Source of the DNA: Pseudomonas gingeri
Lineage (GTDB): Bacteria > Pseudomonadota > Gammaproteobacteria > Pseudomonadales > Pseudomonadaceae
Length of the DNA: 64,000 nt
NCBI RefSeq assembly: GCF_013385635.1
Contig: NZ_JACAPR010000007.1
Span: 93,427 to 157,426, forward strand
Direction of reading: 5' to 3'
Shown: positions 16,925 to 25,447 of the stretch, one piece after another
How the letters are laid out: every line of letters begins with the position of its first letter
Numbering within the stretch: position 1 is the stretch's first letter
Position numbers and translations under genes: made by a program
The notes under the pieces: generated by a model
What the model was told of the DNA's origin: nothing
The model's input: only the letters and a program-made list of their open reading frames with translations
The model's database searches: none

Positions 16925-17641
16925 ATGAAACAGCATCGGTTGGCGGCGGCGGTTGCCCTGGTAAGCCTGGTACTTGCGGGCTGCGACTCGCATTCCAGCG
17001 TAGAGCTGAAAACCCCGGCGCAAAAAGCTTCCTATGGTATCGGCCTGAACATGGGCAAGAGCCTGGCTCAGGAAGGCATGGATGATCTGGATTCCAAGGC
17101 TGTTGCCCAGGGCATCGAAGATGCCATCGGCAAGAAAGAGCAGAAGCTGAAAGACGACGAACTGGTCGAAGCCTTTGCCGCCCTGCAGAAACGTGCCGAA
17201 GAGCGCATGGCCAAGCTGAGCGAAGAGTCGGCAGCCGCCGGCAAGAAATTCCTCGAGGAAAACGGCAAGAAGGCAGGTGTCGTGACCACCGCTTCCGGCC
17301 TGCAGTATGAAGTCGTCAAGAAGGCTGACGGTCCTCAGCCCAAGCCTACCGACGTAGTGACTGTTCACTACACCGGCAAGCTGACCAACGGCACCACCTT
17401 CGACAGCTCCGTGGATCGCGGCAGCCCGATCGACCTGCCGGTAAGCGGCGTGATTCCGGGTTGGGTCGAAGGCCTGCAACTGATGCACGTTGGCGAGAAG
17501 TACAAGCTGTACATCCCGGCAGACCTGGCTTACGGCGCACAGAGCCCGAGCCCGGCGATTCCAGCCAATTCGGTGCTGGTATTCGACCTGGAACTGCTGG
17601 CGATCAAGGATCCGGCCAAGGCCGACGAAGCCGCCAAGTAA
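16925..17641 (+). CDS. FKBP-type peptidyl-prolyl isomerase lipoprotein
   Basis: A 238-residue FkpA/Mip-type isomerase of the cell envelope. A lipoprotein signal ends in LAGC with acylated Cys20 followed by Asp21; Asp at this +2 position favours inner-membrane retention in E. coli, though rules differ in Pseudomonas. Residues about 30-115 form the helical dimerisation region with repeated Lys/Glu heptads, and 120-228 the FKBP domain (VTVHYTGKLTNGTTFDSS, GVIPGWVEGLQLM). The start follows ACAAGGAAA. A strong terminator follows immediately. Confidence 0.93.
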   Translation: MKQHRLAAAVALVSLVLAGCDSHSSVELKTPAQKASYGIGLNMGKSLAQEGMDDLDSKAVAQGIEDAIGKKEQKLKDDELVEAFAALQKRAEERMAKLSEESAAAGKKFLEENGKKAGVVTTASGLQYEVVKKADGPQPKPTDVVTVHYTGKLTNGTTFDSSVDRGSPIDLPVSGVIPGWVEGLQLMHVGEKYKLYIPADLAYGAQSPSPAIPANSVLVFDLELLAIKDPAKADEAAK

Positions 17642-17657
17642 TCTGATCGTGCTGGTG

Positions 17658-17690
17658 ACAACGCCCCGTCTGACGGGGCGTTGTCGTTTC
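17658..17690 (+). terminator. Intrinsic terminator of the FKBP gene
   Basis: ACAACGCCCC pairs with GGGGCGTTGT around GTCTGAC, followed by CGTTTC. It lies 17 bp after the stop codon. Confidence 0.8.
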
Positions 17691-17880
17691 TGCGTCTTGA
17701 TAAGCTGTAAGAAATCGAACGCAGACTGGTCAGCGTAGTCTTAACATTGAGCTAATCGACCTAGTCTTAGACTGGCGTCAAGTCAATGAAATTATGGGTT
17801 TTTTTTAGTGAGTAAAAAACGCCCGATCTGAGCCGGGCCCTTGTATGACGGGGCTCTCAGCTGTAAAAAGTGGCTCTGTT

Positions 17881-17917
17881 CACAAGGTTATCCACAATTT
17901 GTGTGGATAACCTTGTG
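17881..17917. promoter_or_regulatory. Palindrome carrying two perfect DnaA boxes
   Basis: CACAAGGTTATCCACA (17881-17896) and its exact reverse complement (17902-17917) are separated by 5 bp. Each arm contains TTATCCACA (17888-17896 and 17902-17910), the strongest consensus DnaA-binding box, in opposite orientations. It ends 22 bp before the YkvA gene start, so in the transcript it would form a 16-bp hairpin next to the ribosome site. It could be a DnaA titration or regulatory site, or a translational control hairpin. Confidence 0.6.
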
Positions 17918-17938
17918 CGTCTGCCTGCTGGAGTGATG

Positions 17939-18394
17939 ATGAAAGCACCCTGGAATTTCGCGCGCTTCCTGCCATTGGCTCAACGCTTGCTGGTTCGTGG
18001 CCGTTTGCCGACGCTGTTGTTCGCGGTGGCGAGCAAAAGTGCCCGGCAAGGTGGGCGGTTGGGCAAGCTCAGGGAGGACCTGAAACTGCTACAGGTGCTG
18101 TGTCTGGCGTATTGGCGGGGTGAGTACCGGGCGATCAGTGCCAAGTCGATGATCATCGTCGTGGCGGGCCTGATGTATTTTCTCAGTCCGATCGACGCGA
18201 TCCCGGATTTCATCCCGGTGTTCGGCATGCTCGACGATATTGCGGTGCTGGCCTGGGTGATGAATACCCTGGACCAGGAACTGAACGCCTTTCGAGCCTG
18301 GCGCGAGCGCCAGGTGCCGGAGCAACTGCAGGTCGTCGAGCGCCTGCCGGACACACCGGAGCAACTGCAGCTCGAGCACAACGAAAAGAATTGA
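17939..18394 (+). CDS. YkvA/DUF1232 family membrane protein
   Basis: A 151-residue protein with the DUF1232 core: a hydrophobic segment running into YFLSPIDAIPDFIPVFGMLDD (about 77-97), the hallmark of this family, which has no established function. The C-terminal 40 residues are charged and Gln/Glu-rich. Of two adjacent ATGs (17936 and 17939), the second has better spacing (5 nt) from the GGAG site. Upstream in the leader is a large palindrome made of two inverted DnaA boxes. Confidence 0.8.
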   Translation: MKAPWNFARFLPLAQRLLVRGRLPTLLFAVASKSARQGGRLGKLREDLKLLQVLCLAYWRGEYRAISAKSMIIVVAGLMYFLSPIDAIPDFIPVFGMLDDIAVLAWVMNTLDQELNAFRAWRERQVPEQLQVVERLPDTPEQLQLEHNEKN

Positions 18395-18507
18395 CCCAAA
18401 TCCTGTTGTTCGAAGAACAAGCACACTAGCGACCCTGGCGGCTGTTAATATTAAGCTACAGGGAAAGCGCTGACTCGCTATGTGTAATCGTCCTACGGGG
18501 TGTGGTA

Positions 18508-18849
18508 ATGGATCTTCAAATAATTACACGTGAAGGCGAACCGGAGTATGCGGTTCTCCCCTGGGCTCAGTACCAGGCCTTGCTTGAAGCTGCCGGTTTG
18601 CGCAGCCGACAACCCTCTCCAGAACCCTCTGATACCTCTGTCGCAGCGGCCCCGGCATTGCCGGCGTTCGAGCAGTTGCGCAGCCTGCGCGAAGCCAAGG
18701 GGCTGGCCATTGAAAGCCTGGCCCGGACCGTCGGTATCAGCCCTTCGTATCTGGGGCTGATCGAAAGCGGTGAGCGCGAGCCGGATGCCGCGATTCGCCG
18801 CAGCCTGGCCTGGGAGCTGGGTGTGGCCGGCTGGAGGGATGCATCGTGA
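18508..18849 (+). CDS. XRE-family helix-turn-helix protein
   Basis: A 113-residue protein. The N-terminal 35 residues (MDLQIITREGEPEYAVLPWA) resemble the start of antitoxin-like or Phd-type proteins. Residues about 57-105 form a Cro/CI helix-turn-helix (LREAKGLAIESLARTVGISPSYLGLIESG). The ATG at 18508 is placed 7 nt after GGGG; a GTG at 18502 is too close. Its stop overlaps the GTG start of the next gene, implying tight coupling. It may be a DNA-binding regulator whose partner is the downstream small protein. Confidence 0.85.
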   Translation: MDLQIITREGEPEYAVLPWAQYQALLEAAGLRSRQPSPEPSDTSVAAAPALPAFEQLRSLREAKGLAIESLARTVGISPSYLGLIESGEREPDAAIRRSLAWELGVAGWRDAS

Positions 18850-19217
18850 GCGTGCGGATCAGTCGTCAGCACTGGGATGGCTTGCTCGGCGAGCTCGACC
18901 AGGCCCGTCGTCAGCGCCATTTGCTGACCTATCGCGCGCTGCTCGAACGCCTGCAACTGCCGAGCCCGGCGATGCAGACCCTGACAGCAGCCCTGGAGCA
19001 CCTGGCGGCACTCGATGCGAAAGCCGAACAGCCGCTGCGCAGCTCATTGGTGATCAGCCAGGGCGCCAGTCGCCTGCCGCGTACCGGTTTCTTCGAGTGT
19101 GTCGAGCGGTTGGGACGTTTTTCCGGCCCATCCGACGGCGTGGCGGCGGCGTCCTGGCATGCTTCGGAAGTGGTGCGGGTGTTCGAGTACGATTACCCCG
19201 AATCCGCCGAGGCCTGA
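18846..19217 (+). CDS. Small conserved-looking protein coupled to the XRE gene
   Basis: A 123-residue protein that I cannot assign to a family. It starts at GTG 18846, overlapping the preceding stop as GTGA. The first 70 residues look helical (DGLLGELDQARRQRHLLTY); the rest holds ISQGASRLPRTGFFECVERLG. There is no signal peptide or membrane helix. The XRE/partner overlap invites comparison with toxin-antitoxin modules, but no known toxin motif is seen. Confidence 0.7.
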   Translation: MSVRISRQHWDGLLGELDQARRQRHLLTYRALLERLQLPSPAMQTLTAALEHLAALDAKAEQPLRSSLVISQGASRLPRTGFFECVERLGRFSGPSDGVAAASWHASEVVRVFEYDYPESAEA

Positions 19218-19260
19218 GAGGCTTCGGTGCTGGAATGGGGCCTGAAAACACTGCATAACC

Positions 19261-19346
19261 TTGTGGGAGCCGGCTTGCCGGCGATGGCGGCCGGATAAGC
19301 GACCCATGGCTCAAGGGTCTCATCGCTGGCAAGCCAGCTTCCACAT
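19261..19346. repeat. REPIN
   Basis: TTGTGGGAGCCGGCTTGCCGG faces CATCGCTGGCAAGCCAGCTTCCACA, in the convergent gap before the EAL protein gene. Confidence 0.88.
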
Positions 19347-19358
19347 TGGCCTCGGCGA

Positions 19359-21176
19359 CTAGGGCCTGGCCCGGGCTGGCGCGGCGTCCGCTTCGGGCAG
19401 GGCGCAGTCAGCCGTCGCGCTGATGATTGTCTCGCTGTCGATCACATGAATGCTGTAGCCCGGGACATTCTTGGCGTGGTGCTTGGCCTGGGAGGCGAGT
19501 TCCGCCAACTGGCTGGCATCCAGCAGTCCGCAGGACTGCGGTTGCAGATGTACCACCCCGATCGACAGCGACAGCAGCGCAAACTCCTGCCGCTGGCCCT
19601 GGCGGTTCGAGGCGATAAAGCAGCCCGCCTCCAGGTGTTCGGCGCGATAGAAACGCCGGCACTGGTTCTGGAAGTCCTCCAGCAGTTGATTCAGGCGCTT
19701 GCGCCAATCCTCCGACCCCAACACCAGCAGGAAATCGTCACCGCCGATATGGCCGACGAAGTCCCGGCTCGGATCGACCCGATCATTCAGGCATTGTGCC
19801 AGGCACAACAACACTTCATCGCCGCGGCCGTAGCCGTAGATATCGTTGAAGGGCTTGAAACTGTCGATGTCCACGTAGCAGATCACCGATTCGCGCTGTT
19901 GCTGCAACAGGCGCGTCAGGCACTGCTGGATCGGCACGTTGCCGGGCAGCAAGGTCAGCGGGTTGGCGTAGCGGGCTTGCTGGATCTTCAACTCGGTGAT
20001 CAGTTTGAGCACGTCGATCACCCGTCCCAGGCCCAGGTAGCAGCCATTGTGGGTGATGATGAAGTCTTCTTCGATGCGTTGCCGGGCGCGGCTGGTCAGC
20101 AGTCGGCTGACCTGTTGCAGCGACTGGCTCAGTTCCACCGCGAGGAAGTCATCGCTCATCAGCCGGCTGATGGGCTTGCGGGCGAACAGATCGGTGGCGA
20201 ACGGCTTGAGCAGGGCATCCGACAGCGAGTGGCGGTGCACGATGCCGCAGGGCCGCTCCTGTTCGTCCAGTACCGCCAGGGAGTTGAGGTTGGCCTGGCG
20301 CCGGAAGGCTTCCAGCACGGTTGCCGTAGGGGTGTTCTGGGTCACTGCCGGTTGTTCGATAAGCAGCGCGCTGAGGTCACTGGCTTCCTCGCTCAGGGCG
20401 ATGGAGATGTTTTCCAGCTTCGGCAGCAGCGCGCGGGCGTCCTGCGGTGGCTGTTCCTGGGGGCGGCAGAGCAGGTAGCCCTGAACCAGGTCGACGCCCA
20501 TCTCGGTGAGCACCGCCAGTTCTTCCGGCAACTCGATGCCTTCGGCGATCACCTGGGCCCGCGAGGCCTTGGCGATCTGCAGGATGGAACCGACGAATTC
20601 GCGCTTGAGGCCGTCCTGATGGATGCCATCGATGAAGTGCCGGTCGATCTTCACGTAGTCCGGACGCAGCTCCGACCACAGGCGCAGGCTGGAATAGCCG
20701 GCGCCGAGGTCATCCAGGGCGATCGAGAAACCCATGGCGCGGTAGTGATGCAGGGCGTTATGCAGCAACTGGAAATCGTCGGTCGGCGTTTGCTCGGTGA
20801 GCTCGATGACCACGTTGCTGGGGTCGATGCCGAAGTCCTGGAGCAACGCGAGGGTCCGGCCCGGTTGGTGGGTCGGCTCCAGCAGGGATTCGGGGGAAAC
20901 GTTGAGGAACAGCTTGCCCGGCAGTTTCTGCTCGCTGAAGCGGCGGCAGGCGCTGAGCCGGCAGGCCATTTCCAGTTCGCTCAGGCGTCCGGCCTGGCGA
21001 GCCACGGCGAACAGGCTGATGGGCGAGTGCAGGGGGCTGTTGGAGGGCCCGCGGCTGAGGGCTTCATAACCGACGATGCGTCTTTCGGAGAGCGAAATGA
21101 TCGGCTGGAACAGACTGTGTAGACCACTCTGAGCCAGGATTGAACTCAAGGCGTTCAGCTGTTCGGTCATGGTCAT
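19359..21176 (-). CDS. EAL-CBS-GGDEF cyclic-di-GMP signalling protein
   Basis: A 605-residue soluble protein. Residues about 10-245 form an EAL phosphodiesterase domain with intact catalytic motifs (EALSRG, NVSPES, ELTE, DDLGAGYSS, KIDRHFI, EGIEL, QGYL). A CBS pair follows (about 270-400), then a GGDEF domain (about 415-580) whose signature is GGDDF. With all EAL metal ligands present it is probably a c-di-GMP phosphodiesterase; GGDDF could still allow cyclase activity or GTP sensing. The CBS pair probably binds an adenine nucleotide. Start ATG at 21176 or 21170; neither has a strong ribosome site. I recall an orthologue beside prc in P. aeruginosa (PA3258). Confidence 0.9.
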   Translation of the reverse strand: MTMTEQLNALSSILAQSGLHSLFQPIISLSERRIVGYEALSRGPSNSPLHSPISLFAVARQAGRLSELEMACRLSACRRFSEQKLPGKLFLNVSPESLLEPTHQPGRTLALLQDFGIDPSNVVIELTEQTPTDDFQLLHNALHHYRAMGFSIALDDLGAGYSSLRLWSELRPDYVKIDRHFIDGIHQDGLKREFVGSILQIAKASRAQVIAEGIELPEELAVLTEMGVDLVQGYLLCRPQEQPPQDARALLPKLENISIALSEEASDLSALLIEQPAVTQNTPTATVLEAFRRQANLNSLAVLDEQERPCGIVHRHSLSDALLKPFATDLFARKPISRLMSDDFLAVELSQSLQQVSRLLTSRARQRIEEDFIITHNGCYLGLGRVIDVLKLITELKIQQARYANPLTLLPGNVPIQQCLTRLLQQQRESVICYVDIDSFKPFNDIYGYGRGDEVLLCLAQCLNDRVDPSRDFVGHIGGDDFLLVLGSEDWRKRLNQLLEDFQNQCRRFYRAEHLEAGCFIASNRQGQRQEFALLSLSIGVVHLQPQSCGLLDASQLAELASQAKHHAKNVPGYSIHVIDSETIISATADCALPEADAAPARARP

Positions 21177-21192
21177 GGCAGTCTCTGATGAT

Positions 21193-21241
21193 AAAAAAGG
21201 ACCGGAAGAGACTCTTGATCCAAGAGCCGCATCCAGTCCTT
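21193..21241 (-). terminator. Intrinsic terminator of prc
   Basis: On the minus strand AAGGACTGGA pairs with TCCGGTCCTT, with an inner CTCTTG/CAAGAG stem, followed by six T residues. It lies about 70 bp after the prc stop. Confidence 0.75.
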
Positions 21242-21310
21242 ATTTCACGACAGAATGATGACTGTTTGATGACGCTCCGAAGAGCGATCACATTAAATTG
21301 CCATTATCTA

Positions 21311-23395
21311 TCAGTGCTTGGCCACCGCGGTGTTCAGGCGCAGATAATCCAGCAGGATCCGCCCGGTTTCGCTCAGGTAGGCGTCGTCTTCCGGCTTGGT
21401 TTTCTTGTCTGGATCAGGCGGCAGGGCGTCTTCGTCCTCTTTCTTCAGTTCCTTGAGGGCGTCTTCGCCTTTGGCCTTGCGCCGGGCGTTCTCCATGGCC
21501 AGTTGCTTGGCATCGATGTCGGCGCGCTGGGCGCGACGGTCGGCCTCGTTCAGGCTCACGGTCTTTTCCTTCATCAGCTTCTCGGCCAGGGCCAGCTTGT
21601 CGCGAATGAAGATGAACTCGGCATCCTTCGACGCACGGGCATCATGGTCAGACTTGAGCTGCGCCAGGAACGGCTTGAACGGATCTACCGCCGGCTTGAT
21701 CGACGGGCGAATGGTGTCCCACGGCATGGCTTCCGGCAGTGCGCTTTCGCCGATTTCCTTGGTGTCGATGATCGACGGGAAATCCACGTCAGGCAGCACG
21801 CCCTGGTGCTGGGTGCTCTGCCCGGAAACCCGGTAGAACTTGGCCAGGGTCAGTTTCAGCTCGCCATGGTTCAGCGGCTGGATGGTCTGCACGGTGCCTT
21901 TGCCGAAGGTCTGGCCGCCGATGATCAGCGCGCGGTGATAGTCCTGCATGGCGCCGGCGAAAATCTCCGAGGCCGAGGCGGACAGGCGGTTGACCAGCAA
22001 CGCCATCGGGCCTTTGTAGAAGGCGCCGGGGTTTTCGTCTTCAAGCACGTCGACCTTGCCGTCGGCGTTACGTACCAGCACGGTCGGGCCCTTGTCGATA
22101 AACAGGCTGGTCAGCTCGGTGGCTTCCTGCAGGGAACCGCCGCCGTTGTTGCGCAGGTCGATGACCACGCCGTCGACGCCTTCCTTCTGCAACTCGCCCA
22201 GCAGTTTCTTGACGTCGCGGGTGGTGCTCTTGTAGTCCGGATCGCCGGCACGGAAGGCCTTGAAGTCCAGGTAGAACGCCGGGATGTCGATGACGCCGAG
22301 CTTGTAGTCCTTGCCATCCTGCTTGAGGTGCAGGATCGACTTGTTCGCGGCCTGGTCTTCCAGCTTCACCGACTCGCGGGTGATGGAGACGATCTTGCTG
22401 GTCTGGTCGTTCGGCGCGTTGCTCGCCGGAATCACTTCCAGGCGGACCACGGAGCCTTTCGGGCCACGGATCAGCTTGACCACTTCGTCCAGGCGCCAGC
22501 CGACCACGTCGACCATTTCCTTGTCGCCCTGGGCGACACCGATGATCTTGTCGGCCGGGGCGACCTGCTTGGTCTTGTCCGCCGGGCCCGACGGCACCAG
22601 GCGCACGACCTTGACCTGGTCGTTGTCGCTTTGCAGCACGGCACCGATCCCTTCGAGGGACAGGCTCATGTTGATGTCGAAGTTTTCCGCGCTGTCAGGT
22701 GACAGATAGTTGGTGTGCGGGTCGTAGGACATCGCAAAGGTGTTGATGTAGGCCTGGAAGATATCTTCGGCCCGGGTCTGGTCCAGGCGTGCCAGCTGGT
22801 TCTTGTAGCGCTTGACCAACAGTTCCTGGATCGCCTTGGGATCCTTGCCGGCGATCTTCAGGCGCAGCACTTCGTCCTTGACGCGTTTGCGCCACAGGTC
22901 GTCGAGCTCGGCGGTGCTCTTGAGCCATGGAGCGTCCTTGCGATCGATCAGCAAGGTCTCCTTGGTGGTGAAGTCCATCTTGTCCACGCCCTTGTTCAAC
23001 TCGGCGAGGGCGAAGTCCAGGCGGGCCTTGACCCGGTCCAGGTAGCGCTTGTAGATGGTGAAGCCGGCATTCAGGTCGCCGCTCTTGAGGAAGTCGTCAA
23101 ACTGGGTTTTCCATTTGTCGAATTCGCTGATGTCGCTGGCGAGGAAGTAACTGCGCGATGGATCGAGCAGCTTGAGGTAGCTGTCATAGATGATCACCGA
23201 GCGCGCGTCGTCGAGCGGCGGCTTGCTGTAGTGATGACGCTTGAGCAACTCGACGACGTTCAGGCTGGCAATCACCTCGTCACGGTCGGGCTGAAGATTG
23301 TCCCAGCTATTGGCTGCGAACGTATTGGCCGAGAACGTGGAAACGCCAAGGCCAATGAAAAGGGCAAGTGCGGTGCTGGGGAACAAATGCTTCAT
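21311..23395 (-). CDS. prc: Carboxy-terminal processing protease Prc
   Basis: A 694-residue periplasmic tail-specific serine protease (S41). A signal peptide covers about the first 27 residues (MKHLFPSTALALFIGLGV, cleavage after TFA). A PDZ domain lies around 230-320. The catalytic region has Ser in RLSASASEIF and Lys in QTFGKGTVQ, forming the Ser-Lys dyad. In P. aeruginosa the homologue (AlgO/Prc) degrades mutant MucA and affects alginate. The start at 23395 gives a standard signal peptide; an ATG 11 codons upstream is possible, and neither has a strong ribosome site. Confidence 0.93.
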   Translation of the reverse strand: MKHLFPSTALALFIGLGVSTFSANTFAANSWDNLQPDRDEVIASLNVVELLKRHHYSKPPLDDARSVIIYDSYLKLLDPSRSYFLASDISEFDKWKTQFDDFLKSGDLNAGFTIYKRYLDRVKARLDFALAELNKGVDKMDFTTKETLLIDRKDAPWLKSTAELDDLWRKRVKDEVLRLKIAGKDPKAIQELLVKRYKNQLARLDQTRAEDIFQAYINTFAMSYDPHTNYLSPDSAENFDINMSLSLEGIGAVLQSDNDQVKVVRLVPSGPADKTKQVAPADKIIGVAQGDKEMVDVVGWRLDEVVKLIRGPKGSVVRLEVIPASNAPNDQTSKIVSITRESVKLEDQAANKSILHLKQDGKDYKLGVIDIPAFYLDFKAFRAGDPDYKSTTRDVKKLLGELQKEGVDGVVIDLRNNGGGSLQEATELTSLFIDKGPTVLVRNADGKVDVLEDENPGAFYKGPMALLVNRLSASASEIFAGAMQDYHRALIIGGQTFGKGTVQTIQPLNHGELKLTLAKFYRVSGQSTQHQGVLPDVDFPSIIDTKEIGESALPEAMPWDTIRPSIKPAVDPFKPFLAQLKSDHDARASKDAEFIFIRDKLALAEKLMKEKTVSLNEADRRAQRADIDAKQLAMENARRKAKGEDALKELKKEDEDALPPDPDKKTKPEDDAYLSETGRILLDYLRLNTAVAKH

Positions 23396-23577
23396 GCTGA
23401 GTCGACGCGGGGACAATTGATCACGCATATTAGGCCGTCTTTAAAGTCGCCGGTTCCGCGGGACTGCGTACCAAAACTGCGTTGGCAGGTTTTCGTACGA
23501 CCCTCGGACCGGTCGCATAATGCAAAAAGCCCGGTGCTACAGCTCCGGGCTCAGTCCAGACTCACTATGGAGGCACT

Positions 23578-24540
23578 GTGAAAGCATTGCAAGGCGTTGA
23601 AGGTCAAGTGGAGTGGGTTGAGGCGCCAAGTCCGGCGTGTGATGTCGGACAGGTGCGGATTCGAGTCGCGGCGGCGGGGCTCAATCGCGCCGATCTGTTG
23701 CAAAAGGCTGGTCTCTATCCGCCACCACCAGGGGCCAGCGAGGTGCTGGGCCTGGAGTGCTCCGGGGTGATCAGCGAAGTGGGGCCGGGGTCTGCCTGGC
23801 AGGTCGGCGACCGTGTGTGCGCGCTGCTGGCCGGTGGCGGCATGGCCGAGGAAGTGGTGGTCGATGGGCGTCATGTGCTGCCGGTGCCGGAGGGCCTGAG
23901 TCTGGTCGAGGCGGCCGCGTTGCCTGAGGTCTACGCCACGGCATGGTTGAATCTGTTCCAACTGGCCGGGCTCAAGCCGGGTGAAAAAGTGCTGTTGCAT
24001 GCCGGTGCCAGTGGCGTCGGTTCGGCCGCCATCCAGCTGTGCAAGGCGTTCGGCAACCCTTGCTGGGTAAGCGTCGGTTCGGCGGAACGACTGGCCTATT
24101 GCGAGGCGCTGGGCGCCCAGGGTGGGGTGATACGCGGCGACGATATCGAGGGGTTGAGCGACTTCGCTCCCTTTGATGTGATCCTCGATCCGGTGGGGGC
24201 GAACTACGCCGAGCTTAATGTGAAACTTTTGTCAGCCGACGGGCGGTGGCTGCTGATCGGCCTGATGGGCGGGCGCGAAACCCGGCTGGACCTGGCGAAG
24301 ATCCTCGCCAAGCGCATCCAGTTGCTGGGTTCGACCTTGCGCAGTCGCGACGGGCAATTCAAGGCGGATCTGCTCGGTGACCTGCATCAGCACGTCTGGC
24401 CGCTGTTCGCCGAGAAGCGCCTGAGCCCGCAGTTGGCCAAGGTGTTCCCGATCCGCGATGCCGAGGTGGCGTTCACCGAGCTGGCCGGCAACCAGGTGGC
24501 GGGAAAGCTGGTGCTGGTGGTCGACGAAACGCTGGTGTGA
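23578..24540 (+). CDS. Zinc-independent quinone oxidoreductase (PIG3-like MDR)
   Basis: A 320-residue NAD(P)H-dependent oxidoreductase of the medium-chain dehydrogenase superfamily. The N-terminal GroES-like domain contains AAAGLNRADLLQKAGLYPPPPGAS, with the family Asn/Arg/Asp pattern and no zinc-ligand Cys set. The Rossmann motif HAGASGVGSAAIQL lies at about 141-154. Closest to the TP53I3/PIG3 group that reduces quinones. GTG start at 23578 after an ideal GGAGG. It is divergent from prc; a CCCGG-stem hairpin at 23527-23551 lies in its leader. Confidence 0.9.
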   Translation: MKALQGVEGQVEWVEAPSPACDVGQVRIRVAAAGLNRADLLQKAGLYPPPPGASEVLGLECSGVISEVGPGSAWQVGDRVCALLAGGGMAEEVVVDGRHVLPVPEGLSLVEAAALPEVYATAWLNLFQLAGLKPGEKVLLHAGASGVGSAAIQLCKAFGNPCWVSVGSAERLAYCEALGAQGGVIRGDDIEGLSDFAPFDVILDPVGANYAELNVKLLSADGRWLLIGLMGGRETRLDLAKILAKRIQLLGSTLRSRDGQFKADLLGDLHQHVWPLFAEKRLSPQLAKVFPIRDAEVAFTELAGNQVAGKLVLVVDETLV

Positions 24541-24573
24541 TGGACAGGTGAACTGAAAGGCGCTGAAGGACCC

Positions 24574-24614
24574 GTCATGATCGTTCCCACGCGGAGCGTG
24601 GGAACGATCATGAC
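24574..24614. repeat. Perfect palindrome of the CGTTCCCACGC repeat family
   Basis: GTCATGATCGTTCCCACGC (24574-24592) and its exact reverse complement (24596-24614) surround GGA. The GTTCCCACGC-type core recurs at 41590-41700, so this is a second repeat family, different from the REPs. It could act as a transcription terminator or RNA stabiliser after the oxidoreductase gene. Confidence 0.75.
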
Positions 24615-24632
24615 GATCAGAAAAACCGTACC

Positions 24633-24737
24633 GTAGGAGCCGGCGTGCTGGCGATGACGCCCGTGAGGACGCTGAAAGCTTCGGGGGCGAGCCCCCTCCC
24701 ACAAGTTCTGCATCGCCGGCAAGCCGGCTCCTGCAGG
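24633..24737. repeat. REPIN with a different repeat inside
   Basis: Outer REP cores (GTAGGAGCCGGCGTGCTGGC and CGCCGGCAAGCCGGCTCCTGC) enclose TTCGGGGGCGAGCCCCCTCCCACA, a core of a different REP type. This suggests insertion of one repeat family into another. Confidence 0.75.
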
Positions 24738-24744
24738 AGAGCGG

Positions 24745-25398
24745 TCAGTCCCAGTGATGAATCGGCCAGCCGGCCTTTTCCGCCTGCTCGCGCAGAACCG
24801 GATCCGGATTGACCGCATGGGGATGGTCGACCTTCAGCAGCAACGGCAGATCGTTGCGTGAGTCGGAATAGAAACTCGCGCCCTCGAGGTTTTCCTCTTC
24901 GGCGTCCAGCCACTCCAGCAGACGGGTGATCTTGCCTTCGCGGTAGGTCAGGGTGCCGATGGTATGGCCACTGTAGACACCGTGCATGACCTCCAGCTCG
25001 ATGCCCAGCACTTCGTCTATGCCCAGGCGTCCGGCAATCGGTTTCACCAGGTGGGTCCCGGAGGCGGAAATCACCAGGATCCGGTCACCCGCCGCCCGAT
25101 GGGCGGCAATCGCCTTGCAGGCATCGCTGTAGATCAGCGGCTCGATGATGTCTTCGACCCAGGGTTCGACCAGGTGCTCGACTTCTTCCGGGGTGCGTCC
25201 GGCCATGGGCTCCAGGCTGAACAGCATGAAGTCCTCCATGGCCAGTTCGCCCTTGCTGTAGGCGGCCATCAGTTCGTTGTTGCGGCGCATGAACGACTCC
25301 GGGTCGACCCAGCCCAGGCGGCCCATCTGCTCGCTCCAGAGCGTCGCGCAGTCACCGTGGATCAGGGTCTCATCCAGATCAAAAATTGCCAGGGCCAT
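24745..25398 (-). CDS. HAD-IB family phosphatase (SerB-like)
   Basis: A 217-residue cytoplasmic haloacid-dehalogenase phosphatase. Motif I is DLDET with nucleophile Asp7 and acid Asp9; motif II Ser lies in VISASGTHL (about 109); the Asp pair of motif IV lies in YSDSRNDLPLL. Subclass IB contains phosphoserine phosphatase and histidinol-phosphate phosphatase. It lies 49 bp downstream of the ATPase gene of an organophosphorus uptake operon on the same strand, so it may dephosphorylate the imported compound or its product. The ribosome site is weak (GAGAG). Confidence 0.88.
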   Translation of the reverse strand: MALAIFDLDETLIHGDCATLWSEQMGRLGWVDPESFMRRNNELMAAYSKGELAMEDFMLFSLEPMAGRTPEEVEHLVEPWVEDIIEPLIYSDACKAIAAHRAAGDRILVISASGTHLVKPIAGRLGIDEVLGIELEVMHGVYSGHTIGTLTYREGKITRLLEWLDAEEENLEGASFYSDSRNDLPLLLKVDHPHAVNPDPVLREQAEKAGWPIHHWD

Positions 25399-25447
25399 CA
25401 GCGGGATACTCTCGTCAAAGGAACACTCTTCAAACGCGTCAAAAACA

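Noticed and set aside
17800..17870. Small RNA gene between the FKBP and YkvA genes
   Set aside because: A CTGAGCC/GGCTCTCAG stem and T-runs are present, but no promoter or covariation can be shown.
18508..19217. Definite toxin-antitoxin system
   Set aside because: No toxin family motif can be seen in the second protein, so it is kept only as a question.
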